This document shows, piece by piece, positions 43,293 to 53,364 of a stretch of DNA of 64,000 nucleotides. A program made the position numbers and the translations under genes. This stretch comes from Echeneis naucrates (Eukaryota > Chordata > Actinopteri > Carangiformes > Echeneidae). Under the pieces are notes generated by a model. That model saw nothing but the letters and a program-made list of their open reading frames with translations. It searched no databases and was not told where the DNA came from. Numbering within the stretch: the first letter of the stretch is position 1; every line of letters starts with the position of its first letter. The DNA lies in NCBI RefSeq assembly GCF_900963305.1, contig NC_042519.1, positions 9,653,501-9,717,500 of the forward strand, in the 5' to 3' direction.

Positions 43293-44822
43293 CTGATCCT
43301 TTTCTTTTATTAAAAAAAACGGAGAAAACGTATGTTTACATTAACTGGTGACACTAAAGTATCCGTAGATAGTGTGAGTATGAGTGGTTATCTGTCTGTG
43401 TCAGCGTTGCCAGATCTTGCGAGAAAAACAAACAACAAGCCCAAGAAAAGAAGCGCAACTTCTCAAAAAAAAAAACAAAAAAACAACAGCAGCAGCAGCC
43501 AACCAGTAACCTAAACCTACTATAGTGTGTAAGAGAGAGGGAATTTGATAACTGTGTATATGTATATAGCTTTCAACTATTACAAGGGAATACTCATCGG
43601 GTATTTGAACATGCGTGGGTCAGGTGCACCATTATTCTGGTTACTGGTTTTAGCATTTTGACTTCTTCATCAGTCGCGGTAGTTACAGTTAGTTCACCTC
43701 TGACTGATGTGTGACAGGCTGTAAGTGGCTATCTTCAGCTCACTTGTTTGTTGGCTCATTTAGCTTTAAGACAGTCAAACCAATGTCCGTAAGCCACAGC
43801 TGTGTGATTAATTGTTGATTTGTTTGTTTGTTTGTTGTTGTTGTGGTTATTTGACAGCTGACAGTCTTGCCTGGGCCCGGGACAATCCGAGATGCCCCCT
43901 CTCTCGTCTCTGTCCCTCCGCTCCGATAGCTCCCATGTCACTGTCACCTCTCTTCGCTGTCTTTTCTTTCCAATGAAGCAACAAAACTGCTATTTCTGCC
44001 AAAGATACAATTTAGTGTCGGGCCTTTATACAAACTAGGCTAATGGACGTTTACATGAGAGCTGCCTATTTAGTTTACGTGTCAACGTGTTGGATTAAAA
44101 GTCTGAAAGGTAAATGTATGTGTGCTATTTTCACAGTAAATTCAGTCAAAACGAAGACAGATTATTCAGAGTTCTCCGATATATTGGTAATAAAAACCAA
44201 TATTGGACAGATTGTAATTGTTTAAATTAAGCTCCTCCAGAAGACGTCGGAGCACCTGTCATTGTCATTGTGCACCCACGGGAGATGTCTAAGCCATGAA
44301 GGCCGGTTTCAATGGCAAAAAGAAGGAAGGATCAACAGAAGAAATTTCATTTATAGTTCTAAAGACATTTAAGGTGTTTTTCACTCACTTTGTGTCTCTC
44401 CCACAGAGTCCATTCCATTTACAGGGCTGTGGTCAATAGATGGGTCTAATTACGGCGGAGCTAAGGGGGTCCCTCAGAGGGACAAGAGCTGCCCTGAGAC
44501 ATTCAGGAGGAGCTCTCAAAAGTGGACCACTTTAAGCTCGTTTATTTACCCGACACTGAGGTTCCTAAAATGAAAAAGAATAGACATGCCGTTACTGTAG
44601 AATATTTCTAAACATTTGTCTGAACTAATCAACGCAATTCAATATATTCCTGCTGTGGCCGTGGCGGCGCTGGAGCAGAATTGCTAGATTTACGTAGCTG
44701 CACCTGAACTCCTCAGGCTACGTCAGCAGACCATCTGAGTTCGTCGTTTCCATGGAGATTTCTAGTTATTAGCATGTAGCTACAACAGGCTAAGGCAGTT
44801 CACTGTGATAAACCACGAGACC
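43293..44822. other. intergenic spacer
   Basis: About 1.5 kb between the tRNA and the promoter of the coiled-coil gene. It holds A-rich and (GTTT)n/(GTT)n simple sequence (43,465-43,500 and 43,825-43,850) and no supported gene. Confidence 0.5.
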
Positions 44823-44924
44823 GCAGATCAAAGGCATACACGATGATGTCACACGTAACATCATAAAAGGCAGATCAAAGGCAGTGTGATGTCACAGTCG
44901 TGTCATCATTTCGTCTTTATATAG
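44823..44924 (+). promoter_or_regulatory. TATA promoter with tandem CRE-like repeats
   Basis: A unit of about 28 bases beginning GCAGATCAAAGGCA and ending in TGATGTCAC occurs twice (44,823-44,852 and 44,870-44,895), followed by TATATAG at 44,918-44,924. TGATGTCA is a one-base variant of the cAMP-response element. Start of transcription is inferred near 44,950. CRE-driven TATA promoters are typical of CREM-regulated germ-cell genes, which would suit a flagellar protein (inference). Confidence 0.5.
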
Positions 44925-45040
44925 GCGGTGTGTAGAACTCAGTCAGTACGCGGACACATTTCCAGCTAACTACCTGGTGCGAAACTCGACAGACATCAAA
45001 ACTGTTTGAAACAAAGGAGCCTTTATTTGAAGAGATCGAG

Positions 45041-46621
45041 ATGGAGAAAACCGATGAAATGGCACAAGATTACGATTTCAGTCCAATAACAAAATCCTTA
45101 ATGGCTCCCCTGGAGAGGGACGAAGAAATGAGGAGCCTCGCTGGCTTATTTCAGTGGGAGATAGAAGCAGCAAGAAATCTCATGGAGAGCTGCAAGTTGA
45201 CTTACCGACATGCAAAAATTGAACTCCGCAACGAAAGGAATGAAAACATGAATTTAAACAAACTCATTAAGGATTTAAGAGCGGAAATAGAAGCTAAAAG
45301 TCAATCCATTAACATGCTCACTGAATACAAAAGACGTTTTTCCCAGAGGGAGAAAGATTTCCATTTGGTGACACAGCAGAGAGACATCTTTTACAAACAG
45401 CTGTCGAACCAAAAAATAAGGGAGTCAGAAAGGAAACATCTGAGCAACAATGAAATTAAGACATTGAGAACAGAAGTTGAAAAGCTTAAGGAAAGGAATT
45501 CCTTCCTTGAGAAAGAGAATGATAAACTTCAAAAGCAAATACATGTTGATAAACAAAAACAGCTCACAGCACAAATATATCATAAAGAGATTGCTGATAA
45601 GAACAGAGCCATGGCTGCCATGGAGAGACAACGCCACGGCTTGGAGAAAACAATAGATACGTTAACCCGGGAAAAAAGAGATTTAATGGCTGAGCCTCCA
45701 GTTTTAAAATTTCATGTTGACCGAAAAGCCATTGAATGCTACCAAAATCCTGTGTATTCAAAAGAATTAACCACAAAAACTATACAGCTAAATGAGAGGG
45801 CCAGGCAATTGAGACGCAAAGATCAGATCATAGCGGAAAAAGAGAAGGAGTGTGAGGAGCTGAGGAAACAGGTGTGCAAAGTAGAAACTCCAGTCCAGTC
45901 AGAAGAGGTCTCACAGCTCAAGCGGAAACTCCGAGAGAAATGTAAAGAAAACCAGGCATTGAAAGCCACAGAAAACATGGTTCAAGAAATGGCTGAACAA
46001 TACAAGCACCAGAATAAGAAACTGACTGACAAAGTAAACACCATAAAACAGTTGTATCTTAGGGAAAGAATGAAAAACTATGAAATGTCCGAGGCCTTGC
46101 AGAAAGCTAAAGCTGACTCGATGGACACCCAACCTAAGAGCAGCTCCAGTGTGCCCCAAAAGGAGATGAGCAGTAAGGAAAAACTTGGCAAAAACCAAAT
46201 TACTGAGATCTGCCTCCCACCAATCTGCAACAAATTGAACACTGGGTCTGCACCAACCACCGCAGCCAGCAAGGCTCTGATTGGGCCTGCAGAAAAACTA
46301 GCACTACCTCCAACAGTGTCCAGGATACAGCCAGATGTTATAGGTAAATCAAGGTTCAGCCCTCTGCCACACATCCCCACTAAACCAAAGCAAAGGTCTG
46401 AAGGCACATCTGTGCGTACCAAGGCTCCCGTTCGCATAAGATTAAATTATCTTAAACCTGAGAAGGCTTCTCAAACCAACACAACTACCCCTTCCAATCC
46501 TAAACATGAAATACGCAAGCTCCCCCTCCCACCTATCACCAAGGTACCTCAGAGACAGCCAGAAAAGAAAATGAGGCCCAACGACAAAACTTTCATGACT
46601 GAGCCAGAGAACATCCTGTGA
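45041..46621 (+). CDS. intronless coiled-coil protein, distantly CFAP58-like
   Basis: A single open frame of 526 residues starting MEKTDEMAQDYDF. Residues about 40-370 are strongly charged heptad-like coiled coil; the C-terminal 150 residues are Pro/Ser/Lys-rich with repeated PLPPI-type motifs and no predicted fold. The stretch around residues 225-350 (QNPVYSKELTTKTIQLNE, then KDQIIAEKEKECEELRKQ, KLREKCKENQALKA, and QYKHQNKKL) follows the order of blocks near the C-terminus of CFAP58, a sperm-flagellar protein. Identity is low, so this is a tentative family call. Lack of introns suggests retroposition. A TATA promoter precedes it and an ATTAAA signal follows. A broken partial copy lies 3-4 kb downstream. 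Confidence 0.8.
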   Translation: MEKTDEMAQDYDFSPITKSLMAPLERDEEMRSLAGLFQWEIEAARNLMESCKLTYRHAKIELRNERNENMNLNKLIKDLRAEIEAKSQSINMLTEYKRRFSQREKDFHLVTQQRDIFYKQLSNQKIRESERKHLSNNEIKTLRTEVEKLKERNSFLEKENDKLQKQIHVDKQKQLTAQIYHKEIADKNRAMAAMERQRHGLEKTIDTLTREKRDLMAEPPVLKFHVDRKAIECYQNPVYSKELTTKTIQLNERARQLRRKDQIIAEKEKECEELRKQVCKVETPVQSEEVSQLKRKLREKCKENQALKATENMVQEMAEQYKHQNKKLTDKVNTIKQLYLRERMKNYEMSEALQKAKADSMDTQPKSSSSVPQKEMSSKEKLGKNQITEICLPPICNKLNTGSAPTTAASKALIGPAEKLALPPTVSRIQPDVIGKSRFSPLPHIPTKPKQRSEGTSVRTKAPVRIRLNYLKPEKASQTNTTTPSNPKHEIRKLPLPPITKVPQRQPEKKMRPNDKTFMTEPENIL

Positions 46622-46660
46622 CGTCCTGATGTAACGAGTCATTATCAATCTCTGTGTAGC

Positions 46661-46666
46661 ATTAAA
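46661..46666 (+). terminator. polyadenylation signal ATTAAA of the coiled-coil gene
   Basis: ATTAAA 40 bases after the stop codon. The same short 3' flank recurs in the broken copy at 50,975-51,066. Confidence 0.5.
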
Positions 46667-46869
46667 AAGCACTGTGATTTTCATTGCTATCCAAAGATTG
46701 ACAGAACAAAGTATGGCTGCGCACAATCGAAGTGTATTATTTCGTCCTACTACGAGGGAGACGTCTGTGTGGAATGTACATATTCTTCCCTTCTTTGTGG
46801 GTTTTCTCCAGGTGCTCTGGTTTCTTCCCGGCTTGGGTTACTCCATTATCCCTTCCAAAAAAAAATTAA

Positions 46870-47610
46870 ATAAAATAAAATCACATACGTCTTCATCCTG
46901 CAAGTGGTGAATCATCGCTACCCAATGTTCCTGCAACTCCTGCTGCTCCCAGTGTTGAGTATTCCCTCCTCCTGGTCCCATTCTCTCCCTATTCTGCCCC
47001 CCCCCTCCACACACACGCCCCCTTCTCTGTGTGCTAAATTTGAATAAAAATGTTAAAAATATGAAAGAAATATGAACTGGACCTTTTCCTTTGATCTTAT
47101 ATTTCTGCATCAAAGAGCTCAAATGTTTTTACATAAATACCATAGTGCTTTGTGCTTGTGAGAGACAATTGGGTACTGAAAGAGGCTGAAATGTATCGAT
47201 GACCTACGGCTGTGGCCAAGTGGGTCAATTTGGGCACAACCAACAAGTCAAAGGTCATGAATTACAACCTTTGACCACAGAATACACTCCAATAAATGTT
47301 TGTGTCAATGGAAGAATCTCTGTTCACGTTTTATTGAGACATTACAATCAGAAAATAATACAACCAGCTGTTTGTATTTGCAAAATTAGACTAAATACAA
47401 ATTTCAGTAAGTGAAAAAGAATAAAACTTTTTTAACACTGAAGGAATGATATCATAATGTTCTTGATGTTACTAATAAGTTGGCCTATGTGGGACATAAA
47501 CCATTCCAGCAACTTTGAAAAGGAAAAGGGAGAGAGACAAGGAAAGGTATGAGCTGCACAGCAGAATGAAGAAGAAGAAGAAAGATGCCGTGGATGTCCA
47601 TTAGTACCAC
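46870..47610. other. intergenic spacer
   Basis: AT-rich sequence with A-rich runs and no supported gene, leading into the transposase remnant. Confidence 0.45.
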
Positions 47611-47615
47611 ATGCT

Positions 47616-48120
47616 GTGCCTGCGCCACCTGCCGAGGATGAACAACAGTCATGCAAGGAAAAGATAAACAGATTACAAAGAGAGTGTAATGACCCCGAGG
47701 AGGAAACATTTGATGAACTGGCTTTTGGAAAAGATGATGAAAAAGTGATGGCAATGACTGGAACCCCCACATATTCAAAGTTACAAGTAGTTTTAACATT
47801 TGCGTCAGAATTTCTGCAGACTGGTACAACCCTCCCTCCCTTACAACAACTTCAGGTAACTCCTATTAGGCTGAAAATAAACCTTTCCATTTCATTGATT
47901 GGTTGCATGTTTAAGATCTCAATTCCAACTACCAGCAGAACATTTAGAAGCACCAATGAGGTGCTGAATGCAAGACGTGCTCCGGCACTTGTGTTTCGGC
48001 CAAATCAAGAGGAGCTTCAGTTGTCAATGCCTATGATATTTAGAAAGGATTTTCAAAGCACAATTGGAATTCAGATGTGTGAAGCTGAGCATCCTGAAGT
48101 TCTTACAGCGCTACATAAAA
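47616..48120 (+). mobile_element. remnant of a DDE_Tnp_4-type transposase (Harbinger/ISL2EU group)
   Basis: The blocks FDELAFGKDDEKVMAMTGTP, TYSKLQVVLTFASEFL, MFKISIPTTSRTFRSTNEVL and SMPMIFRKDF follow the order seen in DDE_Tnp_4 transposases (target-recognition helix-turn-helix, then the start of the DDE core). The downstream catalytic core is not found, so this is a truncated DNA-transposon relic. Exact family is uncertain. Confidence 0.55.
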
Positions 48121-48483
48121 TAGTGTGTGTGTGCTGCACGCTGAAAATTTTGATTCCTTCAGTTATTCCTTTGGGTTGAACATGAGAAAAAACTGTTAAT
48201 AACAGGGAAGTCAGTTATTTCCATTAATGAGATAAGGACAATGGCAAAAACGAATTCATACTTTCGATCAAAGTTTATTTTTCTGTTTTTTTTTTTTTGT
48301 TGATTTTGTGATGACAAAACAGATTTTGAAAATGTGTTTTTGTAAAGTGTCACAATAAACCTTGAAATGTAATATTAGAAAAGAGCAGCAACCCTGTAAA
48401 TACAAAATTGTACATGCCTGTGTTGAATAAAACACTTATACTTTGTTTAGATTGTTGTTTTTTGTTATCCCTCTTCTCTTCAG

Positions 48484-48700
48484 CTATTTCACACATACAG
48501 TCACTGCTTTTCCAACCTCAAGCTTTGAGCAACTTCTATGAAGTCTTTTACAGAGTCCTGACTTCCACTCAATCCTGTCTTCATTATGCAGGACAGTCAC
48601 CCCACAGTAACAGCCTTTGCCTTCACATGGTTGGTTGTCATTGATGTTAGAAAAGGAGTTGTGAACACATTTGTTACTAGCTCTGGAATGACACATTTCT
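48484..48700 (-). mobile_element. open fragment with PHD-like Cys pattern, probably transposon-derived
   Basis: On the minus strand an open stretch reads NDNQPCEGKGCYCGVTVLHN, then EWKSGLCKRLHRSCSKLEVG. The C-x-C, C and H-x-x-C spacing recalls a PHD finger. It sits among transposon relics and opposes the DDE transposase remnant. Two-ORF ISL2EU-like elements are one possible source, but I cannot confirm this. Confidence 0.25.
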
Positions 48701-48911
48701 TGACAGATTTGTAAACGTTTTCACACATGGACTCAAAAAAGTCAGTATTGGGCAGAATCCTCCCAATGTGCATGTCCCCTTTGCCTCCTTCCCCTGGTCC
48801 TCAGACAGCAAAGTGCACCTGATTGAAGTGCTGATGGTCCCTCTTCAAGAAATGCTTTCCATCCCCCTCTTTGAGAGGGAACATGTCACAGAAGTGTCAT
48901 TTCATCTATAT

Positions 48912-49095
48912 ACACAGTGCTCAGCGTAAATGAGTACATGCCCTTCGAAAAGTAACATTTTAAACAAGATCTCAATGAAAAGAAAACAAAATGTTGTCAA
49001 GAATAAGTTCAATATAACATCTTTTTAAAGTATAACATGAAAGTAAGGTTAATAATATAACTTTGATGACACATTTTCTGTTTTACTCAAACTGA
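48912..49095 (+). mobile_element. Tc1/mariner-like terminal fragment
   Basis: It begins CAGTGCTCAGCGTAAATGAG and continues with a sequence I recognise from widespread vertebrate Tc1/mariner-type ends (the CAGTGCTCAGCATAAATGAG class). No transposase frame is present. It abuts a fragment of the coiled-coil gene. Confidence 0.45.
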
Positions 49096-49103
49096 AAACA
49101 TGA

Positions 49104-49178
49104 CCTTGCAGAAAGCTAAAGCAAAAACCAAATTACTGAGATCTGCCTCCCACCAATCTGCAACAAATTAAACATTCT
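49104..49178 (+). pseudogene. broken copy of the coiled-coil gene, fragment a
   Basis: Nearly identical to 46,094-46,240 of the intronless coiled-coil gene but lacking the 75 or so bases between AAAGC (46,112) and CAAAAACC (46,187). It covers the region coding EICLPPICNKL. It ends where unrelated sequence begins. Confidence 0.8.
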
Positions 49179-49256
49179 AAAACAGAAAGGTGAAATCCTG
49201 CAATCTGATTGGTTGTTAGCTGAGATATAACCAGCGTATATCACAGCTACTATTCT

Positions 49257-50878
49257 GAAGCAACAATGTACCCATGACAACAACCAACTGTTACAGCAGG
49301 TAGCAAAAAGTAGCTGGTGTTTGTTTACTGTTTGATGCCGTTAACGATTATATAGTTCACAATTAACTTGATCTGCGGGGAGGGCTAACGATGGATGAAT
49401 GAATGGAGGAGTGAATGTCTCCGGGGGGGAAAAAAAAGAAAGAAAGAAAAAAAAAAGCGGAGCTGACATCTGGAGAGGTTGATCAACTGGAGAAGGAGAG
49501 AAGTGAGGCCAATACAGTTAAACAGAATCAAGTGGGCAGTGAAGTGCTTTGAAGATTGGTGCCAAGATAAAGGTGCGGCCCGCAGACTTTCACAGTGTCT
49601 AAACAACAATTCAATTAAATTTTAAGAGAATTTCATGGCACTGTCAGAAAATGCAAAGGTTAACTATACGGACTGAGCAACTACGTCGGTCTCCGTGTGG
49701 GACTCAACAGATAACGGGCCCCCCACTCAGCCTCTCCTGGTGCCTCCTCAAAGACACACAGTTCACAACTTTTACTCATGCGTTCACTGGTGTTGTGAAA
49801 ATGTTGATACAGTGCATCACACATCAATTATAGATGCTGACTTCGACGCCATAAAGCGGGTCCTGAATCCAAATACTCCAGTGGGCTCGGTTAATAAAGT
49901 TTGGTTTGATACACAGCTGCACTTTAGGTGCAGAGGAAATGAAGCAAATTGTTGTTCAATGAACATACCAAAAACCACAACGACCCACAAGGAAGGAACA
50001 GAGAGAGAACAAGGGGATTTGTGTACAAACTGCCTGGTGATCCTCTCTGCTCTGTGTCCTTGTTGGCAAAGTACCTCTCCCTCCTGCTTCCTGACGCACC
50101 AGCATTTTATCAACATCCCAGAAAAAATGTAAACCGCGAGTTTGACAAAGTTTGGTAAGTGTATCATCTGTAGTGCATATTTAGATGAAAGGTAAATTTA
50201 TATGACAGCTAAGTTATGTGTGGTAATGTTTAGGTTTACACCAGAGCCGATGGGCCTCAATCACCTCGCCACAATGTGGCCCCAACTCTGCAAGCAAGCT
50301 GGCACACAGCAGAGATACACCAACTACTGCCTCCGCAGCACCACCATACAAAGGCTGTCTGATGCAGGCCTCGAAACCAGACAGATCATGACTGAGAGCG
50401 GTCATAAAACCGAAACGTCTTACCGTGCTACTGGAGACCAAATCAGGAGGAGCGCAGAAAGTGGAGCAACATGCTGGCCACACAAATACACACACACGCT
50501 ACACAACCGCTCCACCTGAATGTACATGTGGTCTACCTGACGCTACACAGTTTTTTAGTGGATGCACAATCCAAGGAAATATTGAAATTACGGTCAATAA
50601 AATCTAAGTCTAATCCTATGGAGTAACTGCAGAAATGAATGTAAATAAACTGTAAGTCTAATGTTATGGCGTGAACGATGTAATTTTTCATTTATTTATT
50701 CAAAAAGGTTCAAATATTTATATATGTATTTATTTATTTATAATAGGCTATGTATTTCTCATTGAATAAAAACTACATTGATTGTGTATTCCTCTTCAGC
50801 ACTGTCATTATTGTCATAGAAGCAACTATGTTTCCATGACAACAACCAATTGTTAAAGTAGGTGGCAAAACTTAGCGG
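49257..50878 (+). mobile_element. Crypton-like DNA transposon with tyrosine recombinase remnant
   Basis: Coding pieces on the plus strand between about 49,495 and 50,490 match DUF3504/Crypton tyrosine recombinases in order: NRIKWAVKCFEDWCQDKG, VWFDTQLHFRCRGNE, EHTKNHNDPQG, PGDPLCSVSLLAKYLS, then YTNYCLRSTTIQRLSDAGLE and ESGHKTETSY around the H-x-x-R box. The block spreads over several frames and the element is broken. The usual His of the H-x-x-R box is Tyr here. Direct repeats of about 60 bases bound it (49,257-49,317 and 50,819-50,878). No reverse transcriptase is seen. It sits between two fragments of a broken gene copy. Confidence 0.7.
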
Positions 50879-50974
50879 CAATCTTTTTAACCAACATTAA
50901 CAAATAAACTAAATTAGTTGAATTCACATGTTTATGGTTAATTTTCACCTCCATGTAGAGTTCACAGTGACTTT

Positions 50975-51066
50975 CTCCTGTGACGTCCTGATGTAACGAG
51001 TCATTATCAATCTCTGTGTAGCATTAAAATTTTCATTGCTATCCAAAGATTGACAGAACAAACTAT
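50975..51066 (+). pseudogene. broken copy of the coiled-coil gene, fragment b
   Basis: Nearly identical to 46,614-46,715: the stop codon and 3' flank of the intronless coiled-coil gene, lacking ten bases after ATTAAA. Together with fragment a it marks a second copy, now scattered by mobile-element insertion. Confidence 0.8.
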
Positions 51067-51485
51067 GATTGTATGGCAACCAAGGATATTGAGGGTTGAT
51101 GACAGTGAGGTTGGTGCGGTGGCTCTCCATCATTTTGGTGTACTCAACTGCCTTTCCCTCATCTTAAGTGCCCAATCTAAAAACTGAAAAATGTACACCA
51201 TGAGTATTACATGATGAAATGAATTAAGTGAAAGTGTAGAGTATAGCACCTACATGTGAACACACTTACCCCAAACCTGCCGTACAGGTGCAGTTCCTCT
51301 TTCTCCACAGCACAGATTTAAACTGTAGGAATGGTTGACCTGACATTTGGGAGGGAGAAGGTTTTGTTAGATTTATGTTATAAGGGACCGTGTCAACCTG
51401 AACTAAACATTCAGGCATTGTCACCACGGCCCCAGAGTGCTGACACTAAAGACCTTTACCAACCTTAGCTAACGCTGGAACTCAC

Positions 51486-51581
51486 CTTTGCTTTGACGAT
51501 GAAGAATTTCTTGTCCTTCCCCTGCCAAACGGCAGCATTACTGACCCATCCAGACTGAAAATACTTTAGTATGCTCCCATC
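51486..51581 (-). other. unrecognised exon-like block
   Basis: On the minus strand a 96-base open stretch sits between CTTCCAG and GTGAGT and reads DGSILKYFQSGWVSNAAVWQ then GKDKKFFIVKAK. Two more protein-like pieces follow on the same strand: AVEKEELHLYGRFG before a GTAAGT (about 51,276-51,320) and GKAVEYTKMMESHRTNLTVI (about 51,090-51,150). They could be successive small exons of one gene or a decaying one; phases do not all join cleanly. I do not recognise the protein. Confidence 0.3.
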
Positions 51582-51666
51582 CTGGAAGCAGTGTAAGAGG
51601 AGGGATTCTGGAGATAAATGGAAACATCGCTGTTTTCGGAGTCGGGTACCGAGTATGGATCGCAAG

Positions 51667-52605
51667 CGACCAAAACTTGCGGTTTAATCTTACATATTGG
51701 TTTGTTTCTTAAAGAGATTATCTAAATATTCGTCAGTTGAAAACTTTTTGGAAATTGACCGGTTGTTGCTGCTGTTCTCAAACGTTTCCAACGTTAGCCG
51801 CCATCTTGGTTCTGGATTTTGGCACGCGAAGGGTTAGTCACGTGACTGAAAACTCTGTAGCAGAGAAACTCGAAGCTGTGTCTGAACAAGCTGCCTGTCT
51901 CCTTCCACAGGAGTCAGAAAAACTACTGGGCTGCAGCGATGTGTCGTTCGTGGGCGGCTTGTTCATTTTCAGCTAATCGTTTGAATGACTCGGGTAGGGT
52001 GACCAGACGTCCCGAATCCGGAAAAGTCTGGAGGTATTTCCTGATAAAACATCATCATCATCACATTAACTCATCATGGTGGTTGAATTGTCCTGCAGCC
52101 AGCTCCCTCCGATGATGAAGAGAGAGGGAACGGACAGTTGGAAAACTTCACTTTCTACATGAACCGGCTAATAGTTCAGTTTACAAATGTTAAAATGAAC
52201 TAGTTCAGATCATAGTTTAGAATTCAACATTCCGCGTTCAAGTTCAACACGTTTGGCTGCTGCCAGTTATGATGTCCAATGTGCGGAGACAGCTCTCAGA
52301 ATGCGCTCCGTTTGATGACGTAGGCCTATGTGTTAGTGCAGCAGGTATGAGTGGTTTTTCCTCCACATATTTAGCCTGTTTATTTATGCATTGTTGTATT
52401 GTTGTATGCCTGAAGAAGGTGCAATGACAGTCAACCTGCAATCCCCCCCCTTCCTGATTTTACCCGTTCTCACCTGGTCACCTCCAGACTCGGGAAGGAC
52501 AGGGTCCAGAGGCCTTGTCTCTGCCCAAGCTTCAATCTGAGAATCAGGCCTCCAGGACCTGCACTGGCGCCAAACAAGTCATAACATGTAGAAAACATCT
52601 TGGCC
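51667..52605. other. intergenic stretch
   Basis: No gene supported. GGGTGACCAGACGTCCCG near 51,997 resembles a repetitive-element end but cannot be assigned. Confidence 0.4.
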
Positions 52606-53115
52606 GAGGATAACTAATCTTCAGCTGTGTGTGGCCGTGTGTGTCCAAATGTGTGTAACATTAGCGGCTGTAGCCTGAGGAGATGAGTGAACGAACAGAT
52701 CTAACAAACGTCCACATCATCACATTACAGATTACATTAGAGCTCCTGGAGGACACTGGATCGATTTCTCTGTCAATCAATCTGAATATTAGACCAGTGC
52801 CATACAGGTGTTATTTGTGTTACACACACACTAAATAGTATCATTTGTCTATAATGTGATAAAACCCTACACAAACCCCCTGCTCACACTCTGACAATAA
52901 GAGTGCCACTGCCATCTACTGTAGTGGAGGTGTAATTGCCGTATTCTGGTACGGCCAAAAAAGCATGTTCCGCGGGGTCACACACCCCCTCATTATTTTT
53001 AAAGCACCGAATAAGATCAGCCTTACCGTCAACGAAAAGCTGAATAATAATTCACTTTCAATTCAGTAGGTTTCGTTTAGTGGTTGTATGACGTCATCCG
53101 AGCAAGTCCCACATG

Positions 53116-53189
53116 GGCCGGTTAGCTCAGTTGGTTAGAGCGTGGTGCTAATAACGCCAAGGTCGCGGGTTCGATCCCCGTACGGGCCA
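53116..53189 (+). tRNA. tRNA-Ile (anticodon AAT), copy 2
   Basis: Identical 74-base sequence to copy 1, complete cloverleaf with AAT anticodon, followed by a T-run terminator and an A-rich tract. Part of the left duplicated segment. Confidence 0.97.
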
Positions 53190-53202
53190 CTGATCCTTTT
53201 CT

Positions 53203-53247
53203 TAAAAAAAAAAAAAAAAAAAAAACAACAACAACAACAACAACAAC
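53203..53247. repeat. A-tract followed by (CAA)n
   Basis: About 21 A residues and then about seven CAA units, immediately after tRNA-Ile copy 2. Simple sequence. Confidence 0.9.
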
Positions 53248-53364
53248 CTATTAACAGGGAAAAAATATCCTCTCAGACAAACACGTGAACGCCACATGAA
53301 ATATCTGAGTGTCATTAGAGCTGGAGAGAGAAACTAAGTCAGTCAGACTGAATGTGAAGGCAGC

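Larger units (their letters stand above)
52606..53364. repeat. segmental duplication, left copy (contains tRNA-Ile copy 2)
   Basis: This segment and 55,191-55,722 share most of their sequence on both sides of identical tRNA-Ile genes, from GAGGATAACTAATCTTCAGC to AATGTGAAGGCAGC. The left copy carries about 210 extra bases (roughly 52,795-53,005) absent on the right. Confidence 0.9.

Noticed and set aside
43465-43500. A/CAGCAG-rich tract that looked like the start of a small gene
   Set aside because: Simple-sequence expansion only.
45911-46437. minus-strand open frames within the coiled-coil gene
   Set aside because: Shadows of a long, heptad-rich plus-strand frame.
49817-50167. minus-strand open frame of 116 residues
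   Set aside because: Antisense to the Crypton-like recombinase coding pieces.
51737-51976. 79-residue plus-strand open frame starting MKTFWKLTG
   Set aside because: No similarity recognised and no promoter or splice context.
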